A stretch of 28,008 bases of DNA from DASUDX01 sp036275365. Lineage in GTDB: Bacteria > Pseudomonadota > Gammaproteobacteria > Nevskiales > Nevskiaceae. The notes under the pieces were generated by a model. The model searched no databases. It was not told where the DNA came from and saw only the letters and a program-made list of their open reading frames with translations. The stretch lies in contig DASUDX010000094.1 of assembly GCA_036275365.1 (NCBI GenBank), positions 1-28,008 of the forward strand. The letters are read 5' to 3'. Both the position numbers and the translations under genes were made by a program. Shown piece after piece: positions 9,720 through 17,363 of this stretch; position 1 is the stretch's first letter, and each line of letters opens with the position of its first letter.

Positions 9720-9725
9720 AGTGTA
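9720..9725 (-). promoter_or_regulatory. Possible -10 element of icd
   Basis: On the minus strand this reads TACACT, four of six matches to the -10 consensus, about 70 bases upstream of the icd start. No convincing -35 hexamer is visible. Transcription from here would give a leader holding a run of seven A and a 6-bp hairpin (arms 9677-9682 and 9691-9696) just before the ribosome binding site. Confidence 0.3.
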
Positions 9726-9735
9726 CCACCCGGTT

Positions 9736-9754
9736 CCCGTGACAGCCCCGTGAC
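9736..9754. repeat. Direct repeat CCCGTGAC in the icd / DJ-1 intergenic region
   Basis: Two exact copies of CCCGTGAC lie at 9736-9743 and 9747-9754, an 11-base period that puts both on the same helix face. They sit in the 139-base divergent gap, behind the candidate icd -10 and about 37 bases before the DJ-1 gene start. This is compatible with a regulator site, but short repeats can arise by chance. Confidence 0.4.
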
Positions 9755-9790
9755 TGGCATGATCCAGCCATCCACGACGGGGAGTGCGTC

Positions 9791-10336
9791 ATGCCGGTGC
9801 TGATGGTGATGGCCCATGGCTCGGAGAGCCTGGAGAGCGTGACGGTGATGAATGTGCTGCGCCGGGTCGGTCTGGAGGTTCAGACCGCCAGCATCGAACC
9901 CGGCGAGAAGACGGTGCGGGCCAGCCGCGGCATCGAGCTGAGCTGCGATCATGCCTATGCCGATGTCGCCGGCCTCGGCTTCGCCATGATCGTGCTGCCC
10001 GGGGGCGAGGCCGGCGCGCGGCGGCTGGCGCAGACCCCGGCGCTGATCGACCAGCTCAAGGCCCAGCGCCAGGCCCACCGCTGGACCGCGGCGATCTGCG
10101 CGGCACCGGCCCTGGTGCTGTCTCCGCATGGTTTGCTCGACGGCAAGCAGGCCACCTGCTTTCCGGCGTTCCACGACCAGCTGCTGCACTTCGTCGATCG
10201 CCCGGTGGTGGTGGATGGCCACTGCGTCACCGCCCAGGGGCCGGCTTCGGCGATCGCCTTCGCGCTGACCCTGGTCGAGGTGCTGATCGGCCCGGCCAAG
10301 CGGCGCGAGGTGGCGCAGGCCCTGCTCGCCGAATGA
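9791..10336 (+). CDS. DJ-1/PfpI/YajL family protein
   Basis: The 181-residue protein is a single class I glutamine-amidotransferase-like fold. The nucleophile elbow AICAAPALV places the reactive cysteine at C103, and E15 in the GSESLES motif matches the glutamate that activates it in DJ-1 and YajL. Members act as glyoxalase III, deglycase-like or redox chaperones, and the exact activity is debated. GGGGAG lies upstream of the ATG at 9791. The stop overlaps the next gene in ATGA. No signal peptide is present, so it is cytoplasmic. Confidence 0.9.
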   Translation: MPVLMVMAHGSESLESVTVMNVLRRVGLEVQTASIEPGEKTVRASRGIELSCDHAYADVAGLGFAMIVLPGGEAGARRLAQTPALIDQLKAQRQAHRWTAAICAAPALVLSPHGLLDGKQATCFPAFHDQLLHFVDRPVVVDGHCVTAQGPASAIAFALTLVEVLIGPAKRREVAQALLAE

Positions 10337-10812
10337 GTCCGGCGCGCTGGCTGCTGGTGGGCGCCAGCGCGCTCTCGGCAGTCGTCGCGCTGGTGATGGC
10401 CGGGCGTCTGCTGTTTGGCAGCATGGGCATCAGCTGTCGCTCGAGCAGCCAGCTCTCGTTCGAGCTACCGCCGCCGGCATCGCAGACGCAGACTCTGGTG
10501 CTCGAAGCCGAGGTGGTGACCCACGGACTCGACAACTGTCGTCCCTCTCCGTCCGCCTGGGACAGCAGGGAGCGCGGACCCACGATGATCGTCGCCCTGA
10601 TTCTCGCCCTGCCGCCGCTGCTGCTGGTCGGGCTGTACCGGACCCGGGCCTTCGGCTGGCTTTACGCGCCGGTGCTGGGCCTGCTGCTGCTCGGCAGCTT
10701 CGCCGGCATGACTCTGCCGGTGTTTTTCGCGCCCGCCGCCCTGCCCCTCATGCTCGGCCTGCTGCTGGCTGGGCTGCTGGCGCTTCACCCGCGCGGGCGC
10801 CGACCCCTGTGA
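10333..10812 (+). CDS. Small integral membrane protein of unknown function
   Basis: I do not recognise a family for these 159 residues. The sequence shows a hydrophobic N-terminal segment (about 6-28), then a soluble loop (about 29-83) with two cysteines (C35, C69) that could form a disulfide if the loop is periplasmic. Three more hydrophobic helices follow (about 84-101, 108-127 and 131-151), with an Arg-rich C-terminus. The start overlaps the stop of the DJ-1 gene (ATGA), so the two are probably translated together, and a strong terminator follows. Coding is supported by this overlap and by continuity of the frame to the terminator. Confidence 0.72.
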   Translation: MSPARWLLVGASALSAVVALVMAGRLLFGSMGISCRSSSQLSFELPPPASQTQTLVLEAEVVTHGLDNCRPSPSAWDSRERGPTMIVALILALPPLLLVGLYRTRAFGWLYAPVLGLLLLGSFAGMTLPVFFAPAALPLMLGLLLAGLLALHPRGRRPL

Positions 10813-10830
10813 GCGGGCACGCCCTCCAAT

Positions 10831-10859
10831 AAAAAAGGCCTGCAGCGCAGGCCTTTTTT
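10831..10859. terminator. Bidirectional intrinsic terminator between the membrane protein gene and grxD
   Basis: A run of six A, the arm GGCCTGC (10837-10843), a 3-base loop, the arm GCAGGCC (10847-10853) and six T make a textbook symmetric terminator. It serves the plus-strand DJ-1/membrane-protein pair and the minus-strand grxD, whose stop is at 10876. Confidence 0.93.
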
Positions 10860-10875
10860 GTTGGCAGCGGACGGT

Positions 10876-11205
10876 TCAGGCCGCGGCTTTCTTGCCGAGC
10901 GCCTCGTCGAGCATCTTCTGCAGCTCGCCGGACTGGTAGAGGTCCAGCGTGATGTCACAGCCCCCGATCAGCTCGCCCTTGATGTAGAGCTGGGGAAAGG
11001 TCGGCCAGTTGGCGTACTTGGGCAGGGTCCGGTGAATCTCCGGATCCTCGAAGATGTTGACATGGGCAAAGCTGGCATTGCAGGCCTTCAGGGCCTGCAC
11101 GGCGCGGGCCGAGAAGCCGCACTGCGGAAAGTCCGGCGTGCCCTTCATATAGATGATCACCGGGTTGCTGGTGACCTGCTGCTTGATGCGTTCCAGTGCG
11201 TCCAT
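10876..11205 (-). CDS. grxD: Monothiol glutaredoxin (Grx4 type)
   Basis: The 109-residue protein has the monothiol active site CGFS at 29-32 and the cis-proline region WPTFPQLYI. It matches the usual length of the Grx4 class. These proteins bind a [2Fe-2S] cluster with glutathione, often with a BolA partner, and act in iron-sulfur delivery and iron sensing. I chose the ATG at 11205 because it gives the canonical MDALERI start and follows GGAGG. It lies divergently next to sodB, a pairing also seen in E. coli, and shares with it a 194-base control region. Confidence 0.96.
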   Translation of the reverse strand: MDALERIKQQVTSNPVIIYMKGTPDFPQCGFSARAVQALKACNASFAHVNIFEDPEIHRTLPKYANWPTFPQLYIKGELIGGCDITLDLYQSGELQKMLDEALGKKAAA

Positions 11206-11242
11206 GAACCCTCCGGCGGTATGGGTGGCGCGAGCGGCGCGG

Positions 11243-11248
11243 ATTATA
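11243..11248 (-). promoter_or_regulatory. -10 element of grxD
   Basis: On the minus strand the hexamer is a perfect TATAAT, about 38 bases before the grxD ATG, standing out in GC-rich DNA. No good -35 is found at 16-18 bases. Instead an inverted repeat CCCGCC/GGCGGG (11254-11259 and 11267-11272) occupies that position, so an activator or repressor may act there. Confidence 0.45.
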
Positions 11249-11305
11249 CGCAGCCCGCCCGATCCTGGCGGGTCTCGCAACTTCTGTACCGCAGCGCGGC
11301 GCTGA

Positions 11306-11334
11306 TTGAATTTGACCGGGGTGCACCGTATCGT
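11306..11334 (+). promoter_or_regulatory. Possible sodB promoter
   Basis: TTGAAT (11306-11311) and TATCGT (11329-11334) are spaced by 17 bases. Each matches four of six sigma-70 consensus positions, and they lie about 65 bases upstream of the sodB ATG. This is the best-spaced pair I see in the gap, but it remains motif-level evidence. Confidence 0.35.
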
Positions 11335-11399
11335 TGGCCCCCCTCCAACAGCCATCTGCCGACCGCGTGGGGCGGATCGGTGCAGCCAAGGAAAACAAC

Positions 11400-11975
11400 A
11401 TGGCCCTGTCGCTTCCCGAACTTCCCTATCCCCGCGACGCCCTGGCGCCGCACATGTCGCAGGAAACCCTCGACTACCACTACGGCAAGCATCACAAGGC
11501 CTATGTCGACAACGGCAACAAGCTGCTGGCCGGCACCGAGTTCGAGAACGCCTCGCTGGAGGACATCGTCAAGAAGTCCAGCGGCAAGATCTTCAACAAC
11601 GCGGCCCAGGTGTGGAACCACACCTTCTTCTGGCACTGCCTGACCCCCAAGCAGACCCCGCCGGGCAAGAAGCTCACCGACGCCCTGGTCAAGACCTTCG
11701 GCGGTGTCGAGGACTTCAAGAAGCAGTTCACCGAAGCGGCCATCGGCACCTTTGGCTCCGGCTGGGCCTGGCTGGTGAAGAACGGCGACGGCACGCTCGC
11801 CATCACCACCACCACCGGCGCCGGCTGCCCGCTGACCAACGGCCAGAAGCCGCTGCTGACCTGCGATGTGTGGGAGCACGCCTACTACATCGACTACCGC
11901 AACGCCCGTCCCACCTACCTGGAGCATTTCTGGGCGCTGGTGAACTGGGAGTTCGTGGAAAAGAACCTGGGCTGA
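11400..11975 (+). CDS. sodB: Iron superoxide dismutase
   Basis: This cytoplasmic enzyme dismutates superoxide to oxygen and hydrogen peroxide. Its 191 residues match the Fe-SOD length. Metal ligands are H27, H74, D156 and H160, in the blocks DYHYGKHH, WNHTFFWH and DVWEHAYYIDY. The AAQVWNHTFFW wording is typical of the iron rather than the manganese class, although metal use cannot be proven from sequence. AAGGA lies about seven bases before the ATG. The gene is divergent from grxD and is followed by a terminator before argF. Confidence 0.97.
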   Translation: MALSLPELPYPRDALAPHMSQETLDYHYGKHHKAYVDNGNKLLAGTEFENASLEDIVKKSSGKIFNNAAQVWNHTFFWHCLTPKQTPPGKKLTDALVKTFGGVEDFKKQFTEAAIGTFGSGWAWLVKNGDGTLAITTTTGAGCPLTNGQKPLLTCDVWEHAYYIDYRNARPTYLEHFWALVNWEFVEKNLG

Positions 11976-12016
11976 TGCCCGCCGGCGGGTGCGGAGATCC
12001 TCCGCGCCGCCTTTCC

Positions 12017-12042
12017 GGGGCCGCCCTGCGCGGCCCCTTTTT
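12017..12042 (+). terminator. Intrinsic terminator after sodB
   Basis: The arms GGGGCCGC (12017-12024) and GCGGCCCC (12030-12037) enclose a five-base loop and are followed by five T. Two further hairpins precede it: the palindrome at 11978-11989, and the arms 11991-11996 with 12000-12005. The terminator ends only 19 bases before the argF start, so argF needs either read-through or a promoter hidden within this structured stretch. Confidence 0.85.
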
Positions 12043-12061
12043 CGTTGAAGAGGACCGTGCC

Positions 12062-12955
12062 GTGCCCCGCCATTTCCTGCGGCTTTCCGATCTCTCGGCT
12101 CCGGAACAGCACCGGCTGGTGGCACGCGCCATCGAGCTCAAGCGGGCCGACGACCGGCTGCACCGGCCCCTGGCGGGCAAGACGCTGGCGATGATCTTCG
12201 CCAAGAGCTCGACGCGGACCCGGGTGTCCTTCGAGGCCGGCATGTTCCGCCTCGGTGGCCACGCCCTGATGCTGCCCACCGCGCAGACCCAGATGGGCCG
12301 TGACGAACCGCTCTCCGACACCGCCGCGGTGCTCTCGCGGATGGTTGACGCGATCATGATCCGCAACGACTCCCAGGCCGATCAGGAGACCCTGGCGCGT
12401 CACTCGCGGGTGCCGGTGATCAACGGCCTGTCGGACCAGCACCACCCCTGCCAGCTGCTGGCCGATCTGCAGACCTGGGTCGAGCACCGCGGCGATCCGC
12501 GCGGCAAGGTGGCGGCCTGGCTGGGCGATGGCAACAATGTCTGCCAGTCCTGGATCGAGGCGGCGATGGCCTGGGGCTTCACCCTGCGGGTGGCCACGCC
12601 GCCCGCGCTGAAGCCGGATGCGGCCCTGCTGGCCGCCGCCGGCGCTGCGGTGCAGTGGAGCGAGTCCGCCGATGCCGCCGCCACCGGCGCGGATCTGCTG
12701 GTCACCGACACCTGGACCAGCATGGGCCAGGAGGCCGAGCGCGAGCGCCGGCTGCAGCTGCTGGCGCCCTACCAGGTGGATGCACGACGGCTGCGGCTGG
12801 CGCGTGCCGATGCCCTGTTCCTGCACTGCCTGCCGGCGCACCGTGGCGAGGAGGTCAGCGCCGAGGTCATCGACGGCCCGTCCTCGGTGATCTACGACGA
12901 GGCCGAGAACCGTCTGTGGGCGCAGATGGCCCTGCTCGAGTTCCTGCTCGGCTGA
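12062..12955 (+). CDS. argF: Ornithine carbamoyltransferase
   Basis: The enzyme condenses ornithine with carbamoyl phosphate to give citrulline in arginine biosynthesis. The 297-residue protein contains the carbamoyl-phosphate motif STRT (50-53), HPCQ (128-131), the ornithine-loop block WTSMGQE and HCLP near the C-terminus. Length fits the compact anabolic ArgF type. The start is a GTG at 12062 preceded by AGAGGA. No in-frame ATG gives a complete N-terminus. The nadC gene begins 18 bases after the stop and is likely co-transcribed. Confidence 0.95.
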   Translation: MPRHFLRLSDLSAPEQHRLVARAIELKRADDRLHRPLAGKTLAMIFAKSSTRTRVSFEAGMFRLGGHALMLPTAQTQMGRDEPLSDTAAVLSRMVDAIMIRNDSQADQETLARHSRVPVINGLSDQHHPCQLLADLQTWVEHRGDPRGKVAAWLGDGNNVCQSWIEAAMAWGFTLRVATPPALKPDAALLAAAGAAVQWSESADAAATGADLLVTDTWTSMGQEAERERRLQLLAPYQVDARRLRLARADALFLHCLPAHRGEEVSAEVIDGPSSVIYDEAENRLWAQMALLEFLLG

Positions 12956-12973
12956 GGCCCCCGCGCGACCGCC

Positions 12974-13834
12974 ATGACCGACCTGCCCGACTATGTCACC
13001 GATCTCGCCGCCTGCGTGGCGCGCGCGCTCGCCGAGGATCTCGGCAGCGGGGATGTCACCGCCCGGCTGGTGCCGGCGGCCCAGCACTCACGGGCCCGGG
13101 TGATTGCCCGCGAGGCCGCGGTGATCTGCGGTCGTCCCTGGGTGGACGAGGTGTTCCGCCAGCTGGACCCGAGCGTCGAGATCGACTGGCAGGTGGCCGA
13201 GGGCGAGGCGGTGCCGCCGGACCGGCTGCTCTACCGCCTGCAGGGCCGCAGCCGCAGCCTGCTCAGCGGCGAGCGCTGCGCGCTGAATTTTCTGCAGACC
13301 CTGTCTGGCACCGCCACCACGGTGCGCCGCTATGTCGAGGCGGTGGCCGGTACCGGCTGCCAGATCGTCGACACGCGCAAGACCCTGCCCGGGCTGCGCA
13401 CGGCCCAGAAGTATGCGGTGCGCTGCGGTGGCGGCGGCAATCACCGCATCGGGCTCTACGACGGCATCCTGATCAAGGAAAACCACATTGCCGCGGCCGG
13501 TGGGATTGCCGCAGCCATCGCCCAGGCGCGCCAGCTGCAGGCCGGGGTGCCGCTGATGACCGAGGCCGAGACCCTGGAGGAGGCCGCGGCGGCGCTGGCC
13601 GCCGATGTCGATCTGCTGCTGGTCGACGACTTCGGCCTGGAGCAGATCCGCGAGGCGGTGCGGCTCACCCGCGACCACCGCGCCCGCGGCGGTCGCACCC
13701 TGCTCGAGTACTCCGGCGGCGCGCAGCTGGGCACGGTGCGGGCCTATGCCGAGTGCGGGGTCGACCGGGTGGCGATCGGCGCGCTCACCAAGCATGTCCA
13801 GGCCATCGATCTGTCGATGCGGATCGAGGCCTGA
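12974..13834 (+). CDS. nadC: Nicotinate-nucleotide pyrophosphorylase (quinolinate phosphoribosyltransferase)
   Basis: The enzyme converts quinolinate and PRPP to nicotinate mononucleotide in de novo NAD synthesis. The 286 residues are of family length. Signature blocks are DTRKTLPGLR, the Gly-rich GGGGNHR, GLYDGILIKENH, and LEYSGG near the C-terminus, all part of the substrate and PRPP sites. The gene begins 18 bases after argF and faces murI across a 19-base gap. Confidence 0.97.
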   Translation: MTDLPDYVTDLAACVARALAEDLGSGDVTARLVPAAQHSRARVIAREAAVICGRPWVDEVFRQLDPSVEIDWQVAEGEAVPPDRLLYRLQGRSRSLLSGERCALNFLQTLSGTATTVRRYVEAVAGTGCQIVDTRKTLPGLRTAQKYAVRCGGGGNHRIGLYDGILIKENHIAAAGGIAAAIAQARQLQAGVPLMTEAETLEEAAAALAADVDLLLVDDFGLEQIREAVRLTRDHRARGGRTLLEYSGGAQLGTVRAYAECGVDRVAIGALTKHVQAIDLSMRIEA

Positions 13835-13836
13835 AG

Positions 13837-13853
13837 GCGCCTCGCTCAGGCGC
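13837..13853. terminator. Small hairpin between convergent nadC and murI
   Basis: GCGCCT (13837-13842) and AGGCGC (13848-13853) pair around a five-base loop and almost fill the 19-base gap between the two stop codons. There is no T tract. It may serve both transcripts as a weak bidirectional stop. Confidence 0.4.
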
Positions 13854-14642
13854 TCACGCCGGGTCTTCCAGCACGCAGCGGGCCAGCGCGGGATCGAGCA
13901 GCCGCTCCACCACCGGCGCCACCAGGGCGCGCGCTCCACTGGTCTCCCAGGCCAGCCGGCCGCCGTCCTCGCGCGCATGGGCCAGCCCCTCGCGTTCCAG
14001 CACCCGGCGGGTCTGGCGCGCCACGGCGGCCCCGGTGTCGAGCAGCTGCACGGCCGCTGGCAGCCGCTTGCGCAGCACCGGGCGCAGAAACGGATAGTGG
14101 GTGCAGCCGAGCACTAGCACATCCGCACCGGCTGCCAGCAGCGGTTCCACATAGCCGGCGAGCAGGGCCTCCAGCGCCGGGGTGTCGAGCTCGCCCCGCT
14201 CGACGAACTCCACCAGGCCCGGACAGGGCTGGGTGATGAGGCGGGCATCGGGCCGCGCCTGTGCCGCGGCCAGGCGATGGAATTTCTCCCCGGCCAGCGC
14301 CGCCCCGGTGGCCAGCACGCCGACCACCCCGCTGCGGGTCTGGGCCAGGGCCGGCTTGAGCGCCGGCTCCATGCCGATGAAGGGCAGCGAGTACTGCGCC
14401 CGCAGGGATTCGATGGCGGCGATGGTGGCGGTGTTGCAGGCCACCACGATCAGCCGGCAGCCGCGCTCGATCAGGTGATCGGTGATGCTCACCGCGCGCG
14501 CGGTGATCGCCTCGGCGGTCTGTCCGCCGTATGGACAGTGGCGGCTGTCGGCGTAGTAGAGGAAATCCTCGCCGGGCAGCTCGCGCCGCAGGGCATGCAG
14601 GACCGACAGCCCGCCGACGCCGGAATCGAACACGCCGATCAT
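13854..14642 (-). CDS. murI: Glutamate racemase
   Basis: The enzyme supplies D-glutamate for peptidoglycan. The 262 residues match the family, with FDSGVGGLSV near the N-terminus and the two catalytic cysteines in VACNTAT (C69) and LGCTHYPF (C180). The ATG at 14642 overlaps the stop of the upstream hydrolase in ATGA, so translation is coupled. Confidence 0.96.
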   Translation of the reverse strand: MIGVFDSGVGGLSVLHALRRELPGEDFLYYADSRHCPYGGQTAEAITARAVSITDHLIERGCRLIVVACNTATIAAIESLRAQYSLPFIGMEPALKPALAQTRSGVVGVLATGAALAGEKFHRLAAAQARPDARLITQPCPGLVEFVERGELDTPALEALLAGYVEPLLAAGADVLVLGCTHYPFLRPVLRKRLPAAVQLLDTGAAVARQTRRVLEREGLAHAREDGGRLAWETSGARALVAPVVERLLDPALARCVLEDPA

Positions 14643-15463
14643 GCGAGGAAGTCCAGCAGCAGACGGTTGAAGCGCTCCGGCTGCTCGCGCGGCAGACCGT
14701 GGCGGGTACCCGGCACGATCTCGCAGTGCCGGCAGTTCGGCAGCCGCGCAGCGAAGGCGTGCAGGGCCTCCGGGGGAAAGTAGTCGTGCTCGGCGGCGAT
14801 CAGGGTCACCGGCTGGCGCAGCGCCGTCAGGCGCTCGGCCACCGACCAGCGCGACAGCGACCACAGCAGGGCCAGATAGCTGCGCCGGTGGTTGTCCTGG
14901 CTGCGGTCCAGCTGGGCGGCGCGCAGCGCGGCCTGTGCGGGCAGCGGATACAGGCGCGGCGCCATCAGCCGGGCCAGCACCCGCGGGCCGAGCAGGGCCA
15001 TGGTGGCCAGCCGCAGGGCGCGCATGCCCTGCTGGCGCAGACCGCGCGGGCGGAAGTCCGGCAAGGTGTTGGTCAGCAGCAGCCGCTGCACCCGCTGGGG
15101 ATGATCCAGCGCCAGCTGCTGGGCCACCGCCCCGCCCATCGAATAGCCGACCACCGCCACCTCGGCCAGCCCCAGACGGTCCAGCAGGGCGCACAGATCA
15201 GCCACGCAGGCCTCGATGCGGAAGGGGCCGACCGGTGGACTGCGGCCACAGCCGGCGAAGTCCGGCACCAGCACCCGGTAGCGGCTGGCCAGCGCCGGCC
15301 ACTGGAACTCCCAGTCCTGCCCGCTGCTGCCCAGACCGTGCAGCAGCAGGACCGGCGGGGCGGTGGCCGGTCCGTGATCCTCCACCCACAGCGCGCGGTG
15401 GCGCAGCGCCAGCCAGCCGGCGCTGGCCGGTTTCAGTGCCGGCCTCCGAGCGGCGCGCGGCAC
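14639..15463 (-). CDS. Alpha/beta hydrolase
   Basis: The fold is evident from LHGLGSSGQDW (oxyanion region), the nucleophile elbow GYSMGG with S108, the acid in AEHDYF (D227) and the base in GTRHGL (H255), numbering 274 residues from the GTG at 15463. It looks like a cytoplasmic esterase/hydrolase of the MhpC/BioH-like superfamily, substrate unknown. Start choice is unusual. The GTG lies inside the end of sppA with no ribosome binding site. A CTG at 15436 has GGAGG six bases upstream and forms CTGA with the sppA stop, giving 265 residues. I give the longer extent as the outer limit. Its stop overlaps the murI start. Confidence 0.88.
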   Translation of the reverse strand: MPRAARRPALKPASAGWLALRHRALWVEDHGPATAPPVLLLHGLGSSGQDWEFQWPALASRYRVLVPDFAGCGRSPPVGPFRIEACVADLCALLDRLGLAEVAVVGYSMGGAVAQQLALDHPQRVQRLLLTNTLPDFRPRGLRQQGMRALRLATMALLGPRVLARLMAPRLYPLPAQAALRAAQLDRSQDNHRRSYLALLWSLSRWSVAERLTALRQPVTLIAAEHDYFPPEALHAFAARLPNCRHCEIVPGTRHGLPREQPERFNRLLLDFLA

Positions 15464-17328
15464 TCGCAGTGGGCGTAGAGCCCGCGCGGATCGGAGAAGC
15501 TGCGCAGCAGGCGCTGCCAGTCCTCGCGCTGCTGCACGGTCACCCACTGCTCGGCGAGCCAGCCCTCGACCCCCGGCAGCCGCGCCAGCCCCAGCTGCTG
15601 GCCGAGGGCGCCGAACCAGTCGGCCAGGAACCCGAAGCGGAACTCCATCTCCGGGGTGAACGGCTGCAGCGTCCAGTCCCCGGGCTCCAGACCTGCCAGC
15701 TCCGCCGCCAGGTTGAGCGCCTGCTGGAAATCGCCGAGCTGATCGACCAGACCGAGGGCGAGCGCATCCTCTCCGCTCCACACCCGGCCGCGGGCGATCT
15801 CGTCGACCTTGGCCAGCGCCAGCGAGCGGCCGCTGGCCACGCCCTCGAGGAAATCGGCATAGCCCTTCTCGATCTGCAGCTGGATCAGCCGCTTCACCGG
15901 CTCAGCCAGCGGCCGGTCCAGCCGCAGCCCGCCAGCGAGCTCGGTGGTGGCGACGCCATCGGTGGTGATGCCGAGCTTGCCGAGCGGCTGCTCGAGGGTG
16001 GGAATCATCGCGAAGATGCCGATCGAGCCGGTGATGGTGGCCGGCGAGGCGACGATGCGGTCGGCATCCATCGACACCCAGTAGCCGCCGCTGGCGGCCA
16101 GCGAGGAGAAGCTCGCCACCACCGGCTTGCCCTCGGCCTTCAGCGCCTGCACGCCGCGCCGCACCTGCTCCGAGGCCCAGACGCTGCCGCCCGGCGAATC
16201 CACCCGCAGCACCACCGCTGCCACCGACTCGTCGCGCCGCGCCTGATCGAGCAGCTCGGCGATCTGGTCGCCGCCGGCCAGACCCGGTCCGCCATAGCCA
16301 TCCACCAGCTCGCCCTGCACCACCACCAGCCCGATGCGATCGGCGGCGGCCGCAGGCTCGGTTGCGCGCCGCGCACCGAGATACTCCCGGTAGTGAATCT
16401 GGCGGAAGCTGCCGTGATCCGGGTCGGTACCGGTGGTCTCGGCGATGCGGGCGCGGAACTGCGCCAGGGTCTCGACCTGATCAACCAGCCCGCGCGCCTT
16501 GGCGTAGGCGGCGGTGTCACCCTTGAGGACCGCGAGCGTCTCATCGAACTCGCGCACATAGGCGTCCACCGCGCCGGGCTCCAGCTGCCGGCTGCCGCTG
16601 GCGAGGCCGTCGTAGTGGCGCCACAGATCGCCCAGCCAGTCGCGGTTGGCGGCCTTGGCTTCCTCGGACATGTCGCGGCGGGTGAAGGGCTCCACCGCGG
16701 ATTTGAACTCACCGACCCGGAACACATTGACGGTGACGCCCAGCTTGTCCAGCGCATCCTTGAAGAAGTTGGGATAGCTGGCAAAGCCCTCGATCAGCAC
16801 CGCCCCCTGCGGATCGAGGCTGATCTCGCTGGCCGCCGCGGCAGCCAGATACTGGGTCTGGTCGAAGTAGCCGCCGTGGACATGCAGGGTCTTGCCGCTG
16901 GCGCGGAACTGCGCCACCGCCGCGCGCAGTTCCTCGATCTGCGGCAGCCCGGCCGACCACAGATCGTCGAGCTTGAGCACCGCCAGGCTGATCCGCTCGT
17001 CGTCGGCGGCCAGCCGCAGCGCCTCGGTCAGCTCATGCACCGAGGTCTGTGGCGGCGTCTCGCCGGAGAACTCCTGCAGGGCGCGGCTGCCGGGCTCCTG
17101 GTCATCCTGTTCCACCAGGGCGCCGGTGGGCCACAGCACCAGGGCGACATTGTCCTCCACCACCGCCGGCGGGCCGCCGCGCAGCGCCACCCAGATGCCG
17201 AGGCCAATCACCAGGAACAGGGTGACGAAGATCAGCCGGTAGACGAAGCTGACCAGGGTCCAGAGGAAATGGAACAGGCGTCCGATCAGGGAGCGCTCGG
17301 GGCGGGACATGGCGGTTCTCTTGGTCAT
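15433..17328 (-). CDS. sppA: Signal peptide peptidase SppA, 67-kDa type
   Basis: The 631-residue protein is anchored by one membrane helix (about 27-49) and carries two S49 protease domains. The catalytic dyad is split between them as in E. coli: K209 in VGEFKSAVEPF of the N-terminal half and S413 in SSLAASGGYW of the C-terminal half. The enzyme degrades signal peptides left in the membrane after secretion. A second ATG at 17310 is possible and would drop six residues. The final codons overlap the start region of the alpha/beta hydrolase. The gap to nlpD upstream is only 35 bases and contains a GGCCGGCC-rich stretch. Confidence 0.95.
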   Translation of the reverse strand: MTKRTAMSRPERSLIGRLFHFLWTLVSFVYRLIFVTLFLVIGLGIWVALRGGPPAVVEDNVALVLWPTGALVEQDDQEPGSRALQEFSGETPPQTSVHELTEALRLAADDERISLAVLKLDDLWSAGLPQIEELRAAVAQFRASGKTLHVHGGYFDQTQYLAAAAASEISLDPQGAVLIEGFASYPNFFKDALDKLGVTVNVFRVGEFKSAVEPFTRRDMSEEAKAANRDWLGDLWRHYDGLASGSRQLEPGAVDAYVREFDETLAVLKGDTAAYAKARGLVDQVETLAQFRARIAETTGTDPDHGSFRQIHYREYLGARRATEPAAAADRIGLVVVQGELVDGYGGPGLAGGDQIAELLDQARRDESVAAVVLRVDSPGGSVWASEQVRRGVQALKAEGKPVVASFSSLAASGGYWVSMDADRIVASPATITGSIGIFAMIPTLEQPLGKLGITTDGVATTELAGGLRLDRPLAEPVKRLIQLQIEKGYADFLEGVASGRSLALAKVDEIARGRVWSGEDALALGLVDQLGDFQQALNLAAELAGLEPGDWTLQPFTPEMEFRFGFLADWFGALGQQLGLARLPGVEGWLAEQWVTVQQREDWQRLLRSFSDPRGLYAHCECRAPLGGRH

Positions 17329-17363
17329 GGCGGCCGGCCGGCCGCGCGGACATCGGGCAAGGC

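Noticed and set aside
17329..17363. GGCCGGCCGGCC-type repeat between sppA and nlpD
   Set aside because: It is a short, self-complementary run expected by chance in such GC-rich DNA. There is no T tract and no matching copy elsewhere that I could see.
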